This document shows, in pieces, positions 8,348 through 16,812 of a stretch of 64,000 nt of DNA. The stretch is from G965212025 sp965215765 (GTDB lineage: Bacteria > Pseudomonadota > Gammaproteobacteria > Poriferisulfidales > Oxydemutatoraceae). The notes below the pieces were generated by a model. The model ran no database searches. It was not told the DNA's origin and saw only the letters and a list, made by a program, of their open reading frames with translations. The stretch covers positions 1,054,001 to 1,118,000 of the forward strand of contig OZ244118.1 of the NCBI GenBank assembly GCA_965215765.1, given 5' to 3'. Within the stretch, counting starts at the first letter, position 1. Every line of letters starts with the position of its first letter. The position numbers and the translations under genes are program-made.

Positions 8348-8849
8348 TTGGATCTGTCCATCTCACCGCTCGGTGAGGTGCATGACCGAAAATCCTTCGA
8401 CTGTGGCGAGCAATCACTCAACCGATATCTGCACCAGTATGCTGGCCAAGACAGCAAACGACACATCATCAGGGTACACGTCGCCTCGCCGCCAGAAACA
8501 CCGCAGCAGGTGATTTGCTACTACGGTTTTTGTGCCTACAAGCCAGAATATTGATGACTTGCCCGAAAAATCGCGTAAGGGGCTACCCCGGTATCCGGTT
8601 CCCGCTGTTCTGCCAGGAAGACTTGCAGTTGCGGAATCTCACCAGGGAAAAGGTTTTGGTTCCTTTCTGTTCACCGATGCCCTGAAACGTATCTCCCAAG
8701 CCAGCCAGGCTATGGCTGTTTATGCCGTAACCGTTGATGCGCTAAATGACAGAGTTGCTGAGTTCTATCAACGGCGTGACTTTACTCCCATGCCTGATTG
8801 GTCATTGAAGTTGTTCTTGTCAATGGACTCTATCGCTGCTCCAGCCTGA
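8348..8849 (+). pseudogene. GNAT toxin (TacT-like), copy 2, frameshifted
   Basis: The first frame, from TTG 8348, gives MDLSISPLGEVHDRKSFDCG to residue 68 (stop 8554). The rest continues in the frame 8532-8849 with DDLPEKSRKGLPRYPV, the acetyl-CoA loop HQGKGFGSFLF and the terminal YQRRDFTPMPDWSLKLFL. A small indel around 8530-8550 separates the halves. Both halves are otherwise well preserved, so the break looks recent. Confidence 0.8.
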
Positions 8850-9182
8850 TTGAGTTGCTTCCTGTCGCCTCACGGGCTTTGCGGTGGGCAACTAGGTCGC
8901 TGGTCTGCGGGCAGGGCTCCCAACCGGTGGTGACCTAGCACCCCAAGGTTTGCTGGAGAGCTCCCGGTGGTCGGCCAGTTCGGCTCGGTTAAGATGTTTC
9001 GCTGCCATGTCAATGAACCTCGCGGTTGCAATGCACACGTGGTAACAGTGGCGGGGTGACCGTGAGAAGGTCGGAAGGTCTGCAGGAAGGGGAAGCGGTG
9101 ATATTCCTCGTTTATTCAGTTAGTTACATTCCACGGAAATTGGTGGTAGGCAGTTATTTTCAGCACTTGGTCAGCTTGGAAT
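8849..9182. repeat. Inter-module repeat, copy 3
   Basis: This is the same block as at 2828 and 11207, running from the GNAT stop to the AbiEi operator. The minus-strand HTH frame is present but damaged. The ORF that opens at 9026 and runs into AbiEi is only an in-frame extension of that gene. Confidence 0.7.
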
Positions 9183-9213
9183 GTGTCAGAAAATATGGTA
9201 TTTTTTCTGACAT
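9183..9213 (+). promoter_or_regulatory. AbiEi operator palindrome, copy 3
   Basis: GTGTCAGAAA and TTTCTGACAT arms, 19 bp before the AbiEi start at 9233. One arm has a single change relative to the other copies. Confidence 0.7.
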
Positions 9214-9232
9214 GGAAAGGATAGCAAAAACC

Positions 9233-9829
9233 ATGTTTGTAGCTAAAGCGATCCGCGAGCGTGTGTTGCGCATCCGACTGGCAGAGCCATTTACCAACAA
9301 GCAGTTTCTCAAGCTGGGTTCGCGTGCTTCGGTGGATAAGGCACTGTCACGCTTGGTCGGCGAAGGAGTTATTCAGCGAATTATCCGTGGGGTATTCATG
9401 CGTCCAAAGGCGAATCGCTATGTCGGCATGGTCGCTCCAGACGTACGCAAAGTTGTGGAAGTGATGGCTAAGGATCGTGGTGAAATCATCCAGGTTCATG
9501 GTGCAGAGGCAGCCAATCTCTTCCAGTTGTCCACCCAGATGCCCATGCGTCCGATTTTTTATACCAGCGGACCGACCCGGGACTTCCGAATTCGCAATCT
9601 GACGGTTCATCTCAGGCACGTCAGTCGTCGGAAGCTTCTATTGGCGGGCAAGACATCTGGAATGGCAATCTCTGCTTTGTGGTATCTGGGTAAAAACAAT
9701 GTGAACCCCAGCGTGATCAGAACCATTCGTGCCCGCCTGACAGAAAAGGACTTTGAGGAACTGAAAGGTGCTCAGTTGCCAGCCTGGATGGCACGTGCGG
9801 TGGAAGAGTATGGCAAGCAAGCAATGTAA
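9233..9829 (+). CDS. AbiEi-like antitoxin (DUF6088), copy 3
   Basis: 198 residues from ATG 9233, chosen over the in-frame upstream start at 9026 because the operator and ribosome site (gaaagga) lie directly before it and the other copies start here. The winged helix is at residues 20-65 and the AbiEi C-terminal region follows (FYTSGPTRDFRIRNLTVHL). The last 20 bases overlap the start of a truncated AbiEii at 9810, preserving the toxin-antitoxin coupling seen at 13409. Confidence 0.85.
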   Translation: MFVAKAIRERVLRIRLAEPFTNKQFLKLGSRASVDKALSRLVGEGVIQRIIRGVFMRPKANRYVGMVAPDVRKVVEVMAKDRGEIIQVHGAEAANLFQLSTQMPMRPIFYTSGPTRDFRIRNLTVHLRHVSRRKLLLAGKTSGMAISALWYLGKNNVNPSVIRTIRARLTEKDFEELKGAQLPAWMARAVEEYGKQAM

Positions 9830-10148
9830 GTCTGAGAAGTTCCTGCACCTTCCAGTAGCTGACAGGGGAGAGATTCTTCGGGATGCTGGTGTGCAGTTGG
9901 ATAAGACAGAGAGGATATTGGAAAAAGATGTATGGCTCTGTTGGTCACTGCAGACCCTTTTTTCTTTGCCGGATGCCCACCCCATGGCAGTCAAAGGTGG
10001 TACATCGGAATGGTGTACGACAATCCGCCGTCATTTGACGACCGCATCGCTGGTATTGGTGAAATCCAAAGTGCAGTCAACGCTTGGCAGGTTGTCAACA
10101 TCTCACAGAGAATATCGGCTCAAGAGAGAGCAGGGGGGCAAATGTTGA
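9810..10148 (+). pseudogene. AbiEii toxin with internal deletion
   Basis: The frame starts ATG 9810 (MASKQCKSEKFLHLPV) and is faithful to AbiEii for about 62 residues up to KGGTS. It then jumps to the last 30 codons of the toxin in the wrong frame and ends at 10148. The catalytic SED-x-D motif is lost. The deletion joint (ggtacatc then ggaatggtgtacg) is identical at 7650 and similar at 20080, so a deleted allele was itself copied. Confidence 0.8.
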
Positions 10149-10425
10149 GATGGGGCGGAAAGGTACTGCAAACCGAGTACTTCTGACTGTATACCACTGA
10201 CCGGTATCAAACACCCGTCAACATCACTATTTATAAGTGTTCAGGGTGAAAACAACGCAACTTGGTAAAACCATCAGCCATCCACATCTGTCCTGCAGCA
10301 ATCTCAAGCAAAGAGGCACTGACCGATTGCCGGTGTATCTCGGGATACTTTCTTCTAGGGCAGTCTCTGTCTTGTTTTGCGCATACACGAGGCGTACACT
10401 TGAAACGTTAAATGGTGATGACCTT
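10149..10425. other. HTH leader remnant and DUF1778 promoter region
   Basis: This mosaic is like 7760-8071: the HTH-gene leader (about 10190-10250), a decayed HTH start, then gcgtacacttgaaacgttaa before the antitoxin. No gene is seen. Confidence 0.5.
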
Positions 10426-10710
10426 ATGTCCAACACAAAAACTAGCAAGAAACATCAGGTGCATATTTGTTTTGACTCTCCGTCCAAGCAGAAGCTGGAA
10501 CGGGCGGCTGCCTGCGTCCATAAGAGTCTGCCAGAATTTGTTCTTGGGCAGGCTCTGCGTGCGGCTGATGAGGTGATTCACGGGCCCGAGACTCTTACCC
10601 TATCCCAAGCTGATTGGGATGTTTTCTTAAACGCCCTGGAGAATCCTCCCAAGCCCAACGCTAAACTCAGGCACACCTTCGCAGAGCACAAAAAACACGT
10701 TCAGCGATAA
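10426..10710 (+). CDS. DUF1778 antitoxin, TacA-like, copy 3 (best preserved)
   Basis: 94 residues from ATG 10426. An upstream in-frame ATG at 10237 is rejected because the shared leader and the other copies place the start here. Unlike copies 1 and 2 it keeps the canonical DUF1778 core EFVLGQALRAADEVI followed by LTLSQADWDVFLNALENPP. It should bind DNA and neutralise a GNAT toxin. The toxin follows after 12 bp but has lost its C-terminus. Confidence 0.8.
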   Translation: MSNTKTSKKHQVHICFDSPSKQKLERAAACVHKSLPEFVLGQALRAADEVIHGPETLTLSQADWDVFLNALENPPKPNAKLRHTFAEHKKHVQR

Positions 10711-10722
10711 GAGGCTGTCCAA

Positions 10723-11206
10723 TTGGATCTGGTTATCTCACCGCTCGGTGAGGTGCATGACCGAAAATCCTTCAACTGCGGTGAACAATCTCTAAACCAG
10801 TACCTGCGCCAGCATGCCAATCAAGACATCAAGCGACGCATCAACAAGGTATTTGTTGCCTCGCGGTCAGAAACACCGCAGCAGCTAGTCGGCTACTACA
10901 GCCTCAGTGCTTTCAGCCTAGATGTTAATGACTTGCCCGAAAAATTGCGTAAGGGGCTACCCCGGTATCCGGTTCCCGCTGTTCTGCTGGGGCGGTTCGC
11001 CGTTGCGGAATTTCACCAGGGAAAAGGTTTTGGTTCCTTTCTGTTCACCGATGCCCTGAAACGTATCTCCCAAGCCAGCCAGGCTATGGCTGTTTATGCC
11101 GTAACCGTTGATGCGCTAAATGACAGAGCTGCTGAGTTCTATCAACGGGCGTGACTTTACTCCCATGCCTGATTGGCCATTGAAGTTGTTCTTGGCAATT
11201 TGAACG
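10723..11206 (+). pseudogene. GNAT toxin (TacT-like), copy 3, truncated by a 1-bp insertion
   Basis: From TTG 10723 the frame gives 143 residues: MDLVISPLGEVHDRKSFNCG, VGYYSLSAFSLDVNDLP and the acetyl-CoA loop EFHQGKGFGSFLF. It stops at 11154 because caacgggcgtg has one more G than the 8768 copy (caacggcgtg). The lost tail (DFTPMPDWPLKLFLAI) is readable in the next frame to about 11206. The missing beta strand and helix at the C-terminus usually shape the active site, so the enzyme is probably dead, though a single slippage could restore it. Confidence 0.8.
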
Positions 11207-11546
11207 TTGAGTTGCTTCCTGTCTCCTCACGGCGAGCCTTGAGGTGGGCAACGAGGTCGCTGGTCTGTGGAAGCAGACCTCTCAGCCGGTGGCGAGCCAG
11301 CGACCCAAGGTTTGCTGGGAGAGTTCCCGGTGGGTCGGCTAGCTCGGCTCGATTAAGATGTTTCGCAGTCATGTCAATGTACCTCGTGGTAGCAATGAAC
11401 ACGTGGTAATGGTGGCGAGGTAACCGTGAGAAGGTCGGAAGGTCTACAGGAAGGGAAAGCAGTGATATTTTTTGTTTATTCAGTTAGTTACATTCCACGG
11501 AAATTGATGGCAGGCACTTATTTCCAGAATTTTGTCAGCTTGGAAT
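11207..11546. repeat. Inter-module repeat, copy 4
   Basis: The same block as at 2828. On the minus strand, MTAKHLNRAELADPPGTLPA shows the HTH frame after a small indel. It ends in the operator of AbiEi copy 4. Confidence 0.7.
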
Positions 11547-11577
11547 ATGTCAGAAAATATGGTATCTTTTCTGACAT
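11547..11577 (+). promoter_or_regulatory. AbiEi operator palindrome, copy 4
   Basis: ATGTCAGAAA and TTTCTGACAT arms, 17 bp before ATG 11595 and its ribosome site (aaaggagg). Confidence 0.75.
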
Positions 11578-11594
11578 GAAAGGAGGGCAAAACC

Positions 11595-12182
11595 ATGTCT
11601 GTAGCTAAAACGATCCGCGAGCGTGTGTTGCGCATCCGACAGGCAGAGCCATTTACCAACAAGCAGTTTCTCAAGCTGGGTTCGCGTGCTTCGGTGGATA
11701 AGGCACTGTCACGCTTGGTCAGCGGAGGAGTCATTCAGCGAATTATCCGTGGGGTATTCATGCGCCCACAGACAAATCGCTATATCGGCATGGTTGCTCC
11801 AAGTGTCCGCGAAGTTGTGGAAGTGATGGCTAAGGATCAAGGTGAAATCATCCAGGTTCAAGGTGCTGTGGCGGTCAATCGTTTCAAGCTGTCCACCCAG
11901 GTGCCCGTGCTGCCAGTTTTTTATACCAGTGGACCGAGTCGGGAGTTCAAGATTGGCAACCTGCCGGTTTGTCTCAGGCATGTCAGTCGCCGGAAGCTTC
12001 TATTGGCTGGCAAGACATCTGGAATGGCAATCTCTGCTTTATGGTATCTGGGGAAAAACAATGTGAACCCCAGCGTGATCAGAACCATTCGTGCCCGCCT
12101 GACAGAAAAAGACTTTAAGGAACTGAAGGGTGCTCAGCTGCCAGCTTGGATGGCACGTGCGGTGGAAGAGTATGACAAGTAA
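11595..12182 (+). CDS. AbiEi-like antitoxin (DUF6088), copy 4
   Basis: 195 residues with the winged helix and AbiEi C-terminal region. Differences from copy 5 cluster in residues 90-125 (VAVNRFKLSTQVPVLPVFYT), while the DNA-binding half is nearly identical. The toxin start at 12172 overlaps the last 11 bases, as in the intact module. The paired toxin is truncated. Confidence 0.85.
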   Translation: MSVAKTIRERVLRIRQAEPFTNKQFLKLGSRASVDKALSRLVSGGVIQRIIRGVFMRPQTNRYIGMVAPSVREVVEVMAKDQGEIIQVQGAVAVNRFKLSTQVPVLPVFYTSGPSREFKIGNLPVCLRHVSRRKLLLAGKTSGMAISALWYLGKNNVNPSVIRTIRARLTEKDFKELKGAQLPAWMARAVEEYDK

Positions 12183-12690
12183 GCAATGTAAGTCTGAGAA
12201 ATTCCTGCATCTGCCAGTCGGTGCCCGTAAGAAAATCCCGGAGGTCGCTAAAGTGAAGCTTGGGCAAGAAGCGGTGCTATTGGAAAAAGATATATGGCTC
12301 TGCTGGTCACTACAGACCCTTTTTTCCATGCCGGATGCCCACCCCATGGCATTCAAAGGCGGTACATCCCTCTCGAAGATCTATGGTGCCATCAACCGCT
12401 TCTCCGAAGACGTGGATATCACCATCGACTACCGAGCCTTTGGTGATCACCTTGACCCATTTGCTGATGGGGTGAGCAAGAGTGCCATCAAAAAACTCGG
12501 CAAAAGGATGAAGGGCTATGTCCTTCAATATGCAAACAACATCGTTGCCCCTTATATCGCCACCCAATTGAGTGCGATGCCTAGTCCGGAGGAGTACGGT
12601 GTCAATGTGTCCGATGACGGCGAGAAGGTCTGGGTTCAGTACCCCTCTGCTACCGAGAGCGCTGACAGTTATCTGTGCAGCATCCCCTAG
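12172..12690 (+). pseudogene. AbiEii nucleotidyltransferase toxin, 3'-truncated copy
   Basis: From ATG 12172 the frame reads MTSKQCKSEKFLHLPVGARK, then the core FKGGTSLSKIYGAINRFSED and VDITIDYRAF. It runs to about residue 165, where it is cut at 12676 and fused to the upstream region of the next AbiEi (aaaggcagtgatatttttcg). It keeps the catalytic core but lacks the helical C-terminal half. A stable toxic or dominant-negative fragment cannot be excluded. Confidence 0.8.
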
Positions 12691-12783
12691 GAAAGGCAGT
12701 GATATTTTTCGTTTATTCAGTTAGTTACATGCCGCAGAAATTGATGGCAGGCACTTGTTTCCAGAATTTTGTCAGCTTGGAAT

Positions 12784-12814
12784 ATGTCAGAAAATATAGT
12801 ATCTTTTCTGACGT
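12784..12814 (+). promoter_or_regulatory. AbiEi operator palindrome, copy 5
   Basis: ATGTCAGAAA and TTTCTGACGT arms, 17 bp before ATG 12832. One mismatch in the right arm. This is the operator of the only complete AbiE module. Confidence 0.7.
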
Positions 12815-12831
12815 GAAAGGAGGGCAAAACC

Positions 12832-13419
12832 ATGTCTGTAGCTAAAACGATCCGCGAGCGTGTGTTGCGCTTCCGGCTGGCAGAGCCATTTACCAACAAG
12901 CAGCTCCTCAAGCTGGGTTCGCGTGCTTCGGTGGATAAGGCACTGTCACGCTTGGTCAGTGAAGGAGTCATTCAGCGAATTATCCGTGGGGTATTCATGC
13001 GTCCAAAGGCAAATCGCTATGTCGGCATGGTCGCTCCAGACGTACGCAAAGTTGTGGAAGTGATGGCCAAGGATCAAGGTGAAATCATCCAGGTTCATGG
13101 TGCAGAGGCAGCCAATCTCTTCCAGTTGTCCACCCAGATGCCCATACGGCCGATTTTTTATACCAGCGGACCGACCCGGGACTTCCGAATTCGCAATCTG
13201 ACGGTTTATCTCAGGCATGTCAGTCGCCGGAAGCTTCTATTGGCTGGCAGGACATCTGGAATGGCAATCTCTGCTTTGTGGTACTTGGGTAAAAACAATG
13301 TGACCCCCAGCGTTGTCGGAGCCATTCGTGCCCGCCTGACAGAAAAGGACTTTAAGGAATTGAAAGGTGCTCAGCTGCCAGCTTGGATGGCACGTGCGGT
13401 GGAAGAGTATGACAAGTAA
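12832..13419 (+). CDS. AbiEi-like antitoxin (DUF6088), copy 5, with intact toxin partner
   Basis: 195 residues. The winged-helix N-terminus (about residues 18-65) is followed by the AbiEi C-terminal antitoxin region (FYTSGPTRDFRIRNLTVYL, RHVSRRKLLLAGRTSG). The ribosome site aaaggagg precedes the ATG. Its stop lies inside the toxin gene (overlap of 11 bases with ATG 13409), the usual coupling for type IV AbiE systems, in which the antitoxin does not bind the toxin but counters its effect and represses the operon. Confidence 0.88.
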   Translation: MSVAKTIRERVLRFRLAEPFTNKQLLKLGSRASVDKALSRLVSEGVIQRIIRGVFMRPKANRYVGMVAPDVRKVVEVMAKDQGEIIQVHGAEAANLFQLSTQMPIRPIFYTSGPTRDFRIRNLTVYLRHVSRRKLLLAGRTSGMAISALWYLGKNNVTPSVVGAIRARLTEKDFKELKGAQLPAWMARAVEEYDK

Positions 13420-14434
13420 GCAATGTAAGTCTGAGAAGTTCCTGCATCTGCCAGTAGCCGTCAGGGGAGAAATTCTTCGGGATGCTGGTGTGCAGTTGGA
13501 TAAGACAGGGAGGATATTGGAAAAAGATGTATGGCTCTGTTGGTCACTGCAGACCCTTTTTTCTATGCCGGATGCCCACCCCATGGCATTCAAAGGAGGT
13601 ACATCCCTCTCGAAGATCTATGGTGCCATCAACCGCTTCTCCGAAGACGTAGATATCACCATCGACTACCGAGCCTTTGGTGATCACCTTGACCCATTTG
13701 CTGATGGAGTGAGCAAGAGCGCCATCAAAAAACTCGGCAAAAGGATGAAGGGCTATGTCCTTCAATATGCAAACAACATCGTTGCCCCTTATATCGCCAC
13801 CCAATTGAGTGCGATGCCTAGTCCGGAGGAGTACGGTGTCAATGTGTCCGATGACGGCGAGAAGGTCTGGGTTCAGTACCCCTCCGCCATCGAGAGCACT
13901 GACAACTACCTGGAAAGCAGCATCCTAATCGAGTTGGGTGGCCGCAATGTTATCGACCCGAACGAGCGACATACCGCCACTCCCGAAATGGCACCATTGG
14001 TTCCCGACTTCGATCTTCCTTCTGGCGATGTGGTCGTCCTGTCACCGGAACGAACCTTCTGGGAGAAGGTGACTCTCATCCACGTTGAGTGCAACCGTAA
14101 GGAGTTCAAGGAAAATGCCCATCGCCTTTCCCGGCATTGGTATGACTTGTGGATGCTGGCAAAGCATGACTCCGGAAGGGCTGCGATTAATAACCGTGAA
14201 CTATTCGAAAATGTGGTGCGGCACAAGCAGGTTTTTTTCAATGCTGCCTATGCCAACTACGAAGCCTGTCTCGCTAACGAACTCCGCCTGATCCCCGGTG
14301 ATGGAGTGATCGCCGAGTTGCGCAAGGATTATGAGAAGATGGTGAGCATTGGGATGGTGTACGGCAATCCGCCGTCATTCGACGACATTATCGCTGGTGT
14401 TGGTGAAATCGAAAGTGCAATCAATACTTCGTAG
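13409..14434 (+). CDS. AbiEii-like nucleotidyltransferase toxin (intact)
   Basis: 341 residues from ATG 13409 (MTSKQCKSEKFLHLPVAVRG). The N-terminal region with LEKDVWLCWSLQTLF and the nucleotidyltransferase core FKGGTSLSKIYGAINRFSED-VD (about residues 70-95), in which GG-T-S and the SED-x-D pair coordinate the nucleotide and metal, are complete. So are the later VVLSPERTFWEKVTLIH and RHWYDLWMLAK regions shared by the AbiEii family. The family transfers nucleotides onto cellular targets such as tRNA and causes growth arrest or abortive infection. It is the only full-length toxin among at least five AbiE-derived units here. Confidence 0.9.
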   Translation: MTSKQCKSEKFLHLPVAVRGEILRDAGVQLDKTGRILEKDVWLCWSLQTLFSMPDAHPMAFKGGTSLSKIYGAINRFSEDVDITIDYRAFGDHLDPFADGVSKSAIKKLGKRMKGYVLQYANNIVAPYIATQLSAMPSPEEYGVNVSDDGEKVWVQYPSAIESTDNYLESSILIELGGRNVIDPNERHTATPEMAPLVPDFDLPSGDVVVLSPERTFWEKVTLIHVECNRKEFKENAHRLSRHWYDLWMLAKHDSGRAAINNRELFENVVRHKQVFFNAAYANYEACLANELRLIPGDGVIAELRKDYEKMVSIGMVYGNPPSFDDIIAGVGEIESAINTS

Positions 14435-14941
14435 GTTGTCAGGCAGCTCACGAAGAACGTCGGCTCAAGAGAGGGTCAGCTGGGGCAAATGTCGGGATGT
14501 GGCGGAAAGAGCCAAGTACGCTTGAATCAGCCGGAAGCTCAGACAAGCAGGGTACTTGATACGAAAAACAGGTTTCAGAGAACCGGTTTTTTTGCTTAAT
14601 GGCGGTGAATGAAACCGCTTCGAGTTCAAGTTTTCTATGCATTCACATGGTGTTGCAGTACTTTTCATGGGTAAAGACAGGCTTTATCAGGTTTTTCGCC
14701 GCGTCATACCGTGAGTTTGAATCTCCCACTGTAAGTAGCATGGAAATCTCAATGGGCACAAACACCGTGCCATACCGAGAGCTCGTATCCTGTTTTACTT
14801 TCATTGGAAATAATTACTGCCGCATAATCTGTGGTGAATAACCCCGCCATTCACCGCACGACACGGTTTCGGGACGGTAGATTGTCTCCCTCGGCCTAGT
14901 TTTACCTTGTAAATTTAACATTTATTGTTAATATTGCATGG
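14435..14941. other. AbiE downstream region with terminator, duplicated at 20161
   Basis: No gene. It contains a plus-strand hairpin (AAACAGGTT, tcagag, AACCGGTTT, then a T run) at 14562-14594 that would end the AbiE transcript. About 300 bp of leader before the DUF4143 gene follows. The whole stretch recurs almost unchanged at 20161-20664, and its first 150 bp recur again at 25215-25370. Confidence 0.7.
14915..14931 (+). promoter_or_regulatory. Perfect inverted repeat before the DUF4143 ATPase
   Basis: TTAACA, TTTAT, TGTTAA, 10 bp before the ATG at 14942. It is unchanged before the broken copy (20638-20654). No Shine-Dalgarno is visible, so the transcript may be leaderless or nearly so and the palindrome may overlap the -10 region. 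Confidence 0.5.
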
Positions 14942-16120
14942 ATGTACAAAAGAGAGCTTGCCCATAAGGTTACTGAAAAGTTGACTCGAAACCCGGCTGT
15001 GGCCATTCTTGGCTCGCGTCAGGTCGGTAAAACCACCCTTGCGCTTGAAATCGCCAAGGGTCAGCCTTCTATTTATCTTGATCTTGAAAATCCGGAAGAT
15101 ATCCAGAAGCTCAGGGATCCTGCCCATTATCTTGGTTTGCATGCGGATAAACTCGTTATCCTCGATGAGATTCAGCGCTATCCGGATTTGTTCATGTCTT
15201 TGCGTGGGGTCATTGATGCTGGTCGTAGAGAGGGAAAAGGCAATGGGCGTTTCCTTGTTCTTGGACCGGCATCCACTGATCTGCTCAAGCAAAGCTCGGA
15301 AAGTCTTGCCGGGCGTATCAATTATTTGGAACTTTCGGGGCTCAACCCTTTTGAGATCGAAGCAGCAGGTAGCCAACATCTCCAACAGCTTTGGGTGCGT
15401 GGTGGCTTCCCGGATAGCTATGCTGCACAAAGTGATGCCGAGAGCCATGAATGGCGCAAGAATTTCATTAGAACTTATCTGGAACGCGATATACCGCAGC
15501 TGGGGCCACGAATTCCCGCTTCAACGCTAATGCGTTTTTGGACGATGCTTGCCCATGTCCAAGGTGAGTTGTTCAATGCATCAAGGCTGGCCAGCTCTCT
15601 TGGCGTGAAGAGCGTAACAGTAAGCCGTTACCTTGATCTGATGGTTGATCTGTTGCTTGTTCGTAGGCTTGAGCCATGGTGCGGTAATGTCAAAAAACGG
15701 CTTGTCAGATCACCGCGGACTTACGTTAGAGATAGCGGTATCGTGCATACGCTCTTACAGATACCTGATTATGAGCGTCTGCTGGGACACCCTGTTTTAG
15801 GGAAAAGCTGGGAGGGATTTGTGATTGAAAACATCCTTTCTGTCTTGCCGTCATCTATGCATCCGTTTTTCTTCAGAACGTCTGCTGGAGCAGAAATTGA
15901 TCTTTTACTTGAGTTTAGTCTTGGTGATTATTGGGCAATTGAGATTCAGTCCGGCAAAACCCCCAATGTAAAAAAGGGATTTCATATAGCCTGTGAGGAC
16001 TTGGCGGTTAAACGCAAATTTGTTGTTTACACTGGTGAGGACACATTCCCTATTGGCAATGAAACGACTGTGATTTCTCTTCCGCTCTTTTTGGAAGAGA
16101 TGAGAAAAAACTTGGGCTGA
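14942..16120 (+). CDS. DUF4143-type ATP-binding protein (AAA_14)
   Basis: 392 residues. Walker A ILGSRQVGKTTLAL is at about 22-35 and Walker B LVILDEIQRYPDLF at about 77-90. The sensor-like RFLVLGPAS and the middle RTYLERDIPQLG region follow. The C-terminal DUF4143 part, with RDSGIVHTLL and AEIDLLLEF-x-x-GDYWAIEIQSGKTP, resembles a PD-(D/E)XK-like nuclease fold. Such proteins are common in bacterial and archaeal accessory regions. Their target is not established. The gene is complete and follows its own palindrome. A partial duplicate lies at 20665. Confidence 0.88.
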   Translation: MYKRELAHKVTEKLTRNPAVAILGSRQVGKTTLALEIAKGQPSIYLDLENPEDIQKLRDPAHYLGLHADKLVILDEIQRYPDLFMSLRGVIDAGRREGKGNGRFLVLGPASTDLLKQSSESLAGRINYLELSGLNPFEIEAAGSQHLQQLWVRGGFPDSYAAQSDAESHEWRKNFIRTYLERDIPQLGPRIPASTLMRFWTMLAHVQGELFNASRLASSLGVKSVTVSRYLDLMVDLLLVRRLEPWCGNVKKRLVRSPRTYVRDSGIVHTLLQIPDYERLLGHPVLGKSWEGFVIENILSVLPSSMHPFFFRTSAGAEIDLLLEFSLGDYWAIEIQSGKTPNVKKGFHIACEDLAVKRKFVVYTGEDTFPIGNETTVISLPLFLEEMRKNLG

Positions 16121-16285
16121 TTCTCCGCGGCTCGCTGCGTGCTCGTCAAGCCGGCAGAAACTATTGGCCAGTTTCATCTGCTCTGCGGTTTTGCACGGGA
16201 TTTCCAGAAGCTTGGGATTGGCGACCACAACGGCCAGACATTGTGCGCGGTGGACTGCTAGTCGAACGCTGGGGTGTCTCATAAC
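16121..16285 (-). pseudogene. C-terminal remnant of a superfamily I helicase
   Basis: On the minus strand the region reads AVHRAQCLAVVVANPKLLEI then PCKTAEQMKLANSFCRL. This matches the last motif and tail of Dna2/Upf1-like helicases fused to RecB-like nuclease domains (TM0106 type), in which NVAVSRAQCLAxVVxxPxLL is motif VI. Only about 50 codons remain. A shorter piece lies at 3890-3960. Recognised by motif only. Confidence 0.5.
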
Positions 16286-16445
16286 GCACTTTGGAGCGTT
16301 GGCGCTCCATTGGCTGGGAACAGCTATTCCTCAAAATTGGTGGTCGCATGGTTTACCGTGAGAAGGGTGTACTGGCCTGTGAAGTGCAACCTTTGGCTGT
16401 GTCTACCCAATCGCTGGTAATAACGGAGCAGTTGAGACAAACAAC
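16286..16445 (+). pseudogene. HTH-gene remnant
   Basis: Reads RTLERWRSIGWEQLFLKIGG then RMVYREKGVLACEVQ, the second half of the HTH protein at 4448. It lacks a start and the first helix. It keeps the same position relative to the GIY-YIG remnant as the intact pair at 4448-4963, showing that a whole block was duplicated. Confidence 0.7.
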
Positions 16446-16736
16446 TAGCCGCAAGAATCTTTATTGTACTTTGGGTTTCTACCATGATTCTTACGGTATG
16501 TTGCAAGTCTATCGGCTTCCTTCTTCATGGCTCGACTTGGGCATACATCTTGATGTAAAATTCAAGTGGCCAAATTTCTTACCGTCATTTCTGTGCTGTT
16601 GCTCACGTGGTTCAGGGTTATTCGTGATCCCTAGATAAACAACCTTATTAGCATCATTCAGTTCGTGAGTGACTGATTTTTTTCCATTTAGATAATCATT
16701 AATTATGTACAACATGAGGTCATTATAATGTTTCAA
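16446..16736 (-). pseudogene. GIY-YIG gene remnant
   Basis: The minus strand reads KSVTHELNDANKVVYLGITN, NPEPREQQHRNDGKKFGHLN, then a frameshift before the conserved tail (NQG-x-NPKYNKD region near 16450). It is a decayed duplicate of 4712-4963. Confidence 0.75.
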
Positions 16737-16812
16737 CCCTAACGATACAGTGATTTAGAGGCACAAGAGAGGGAGACGCAAGTTTCTCGATTTTAATCAT
16801 AATCTTTTTGAT

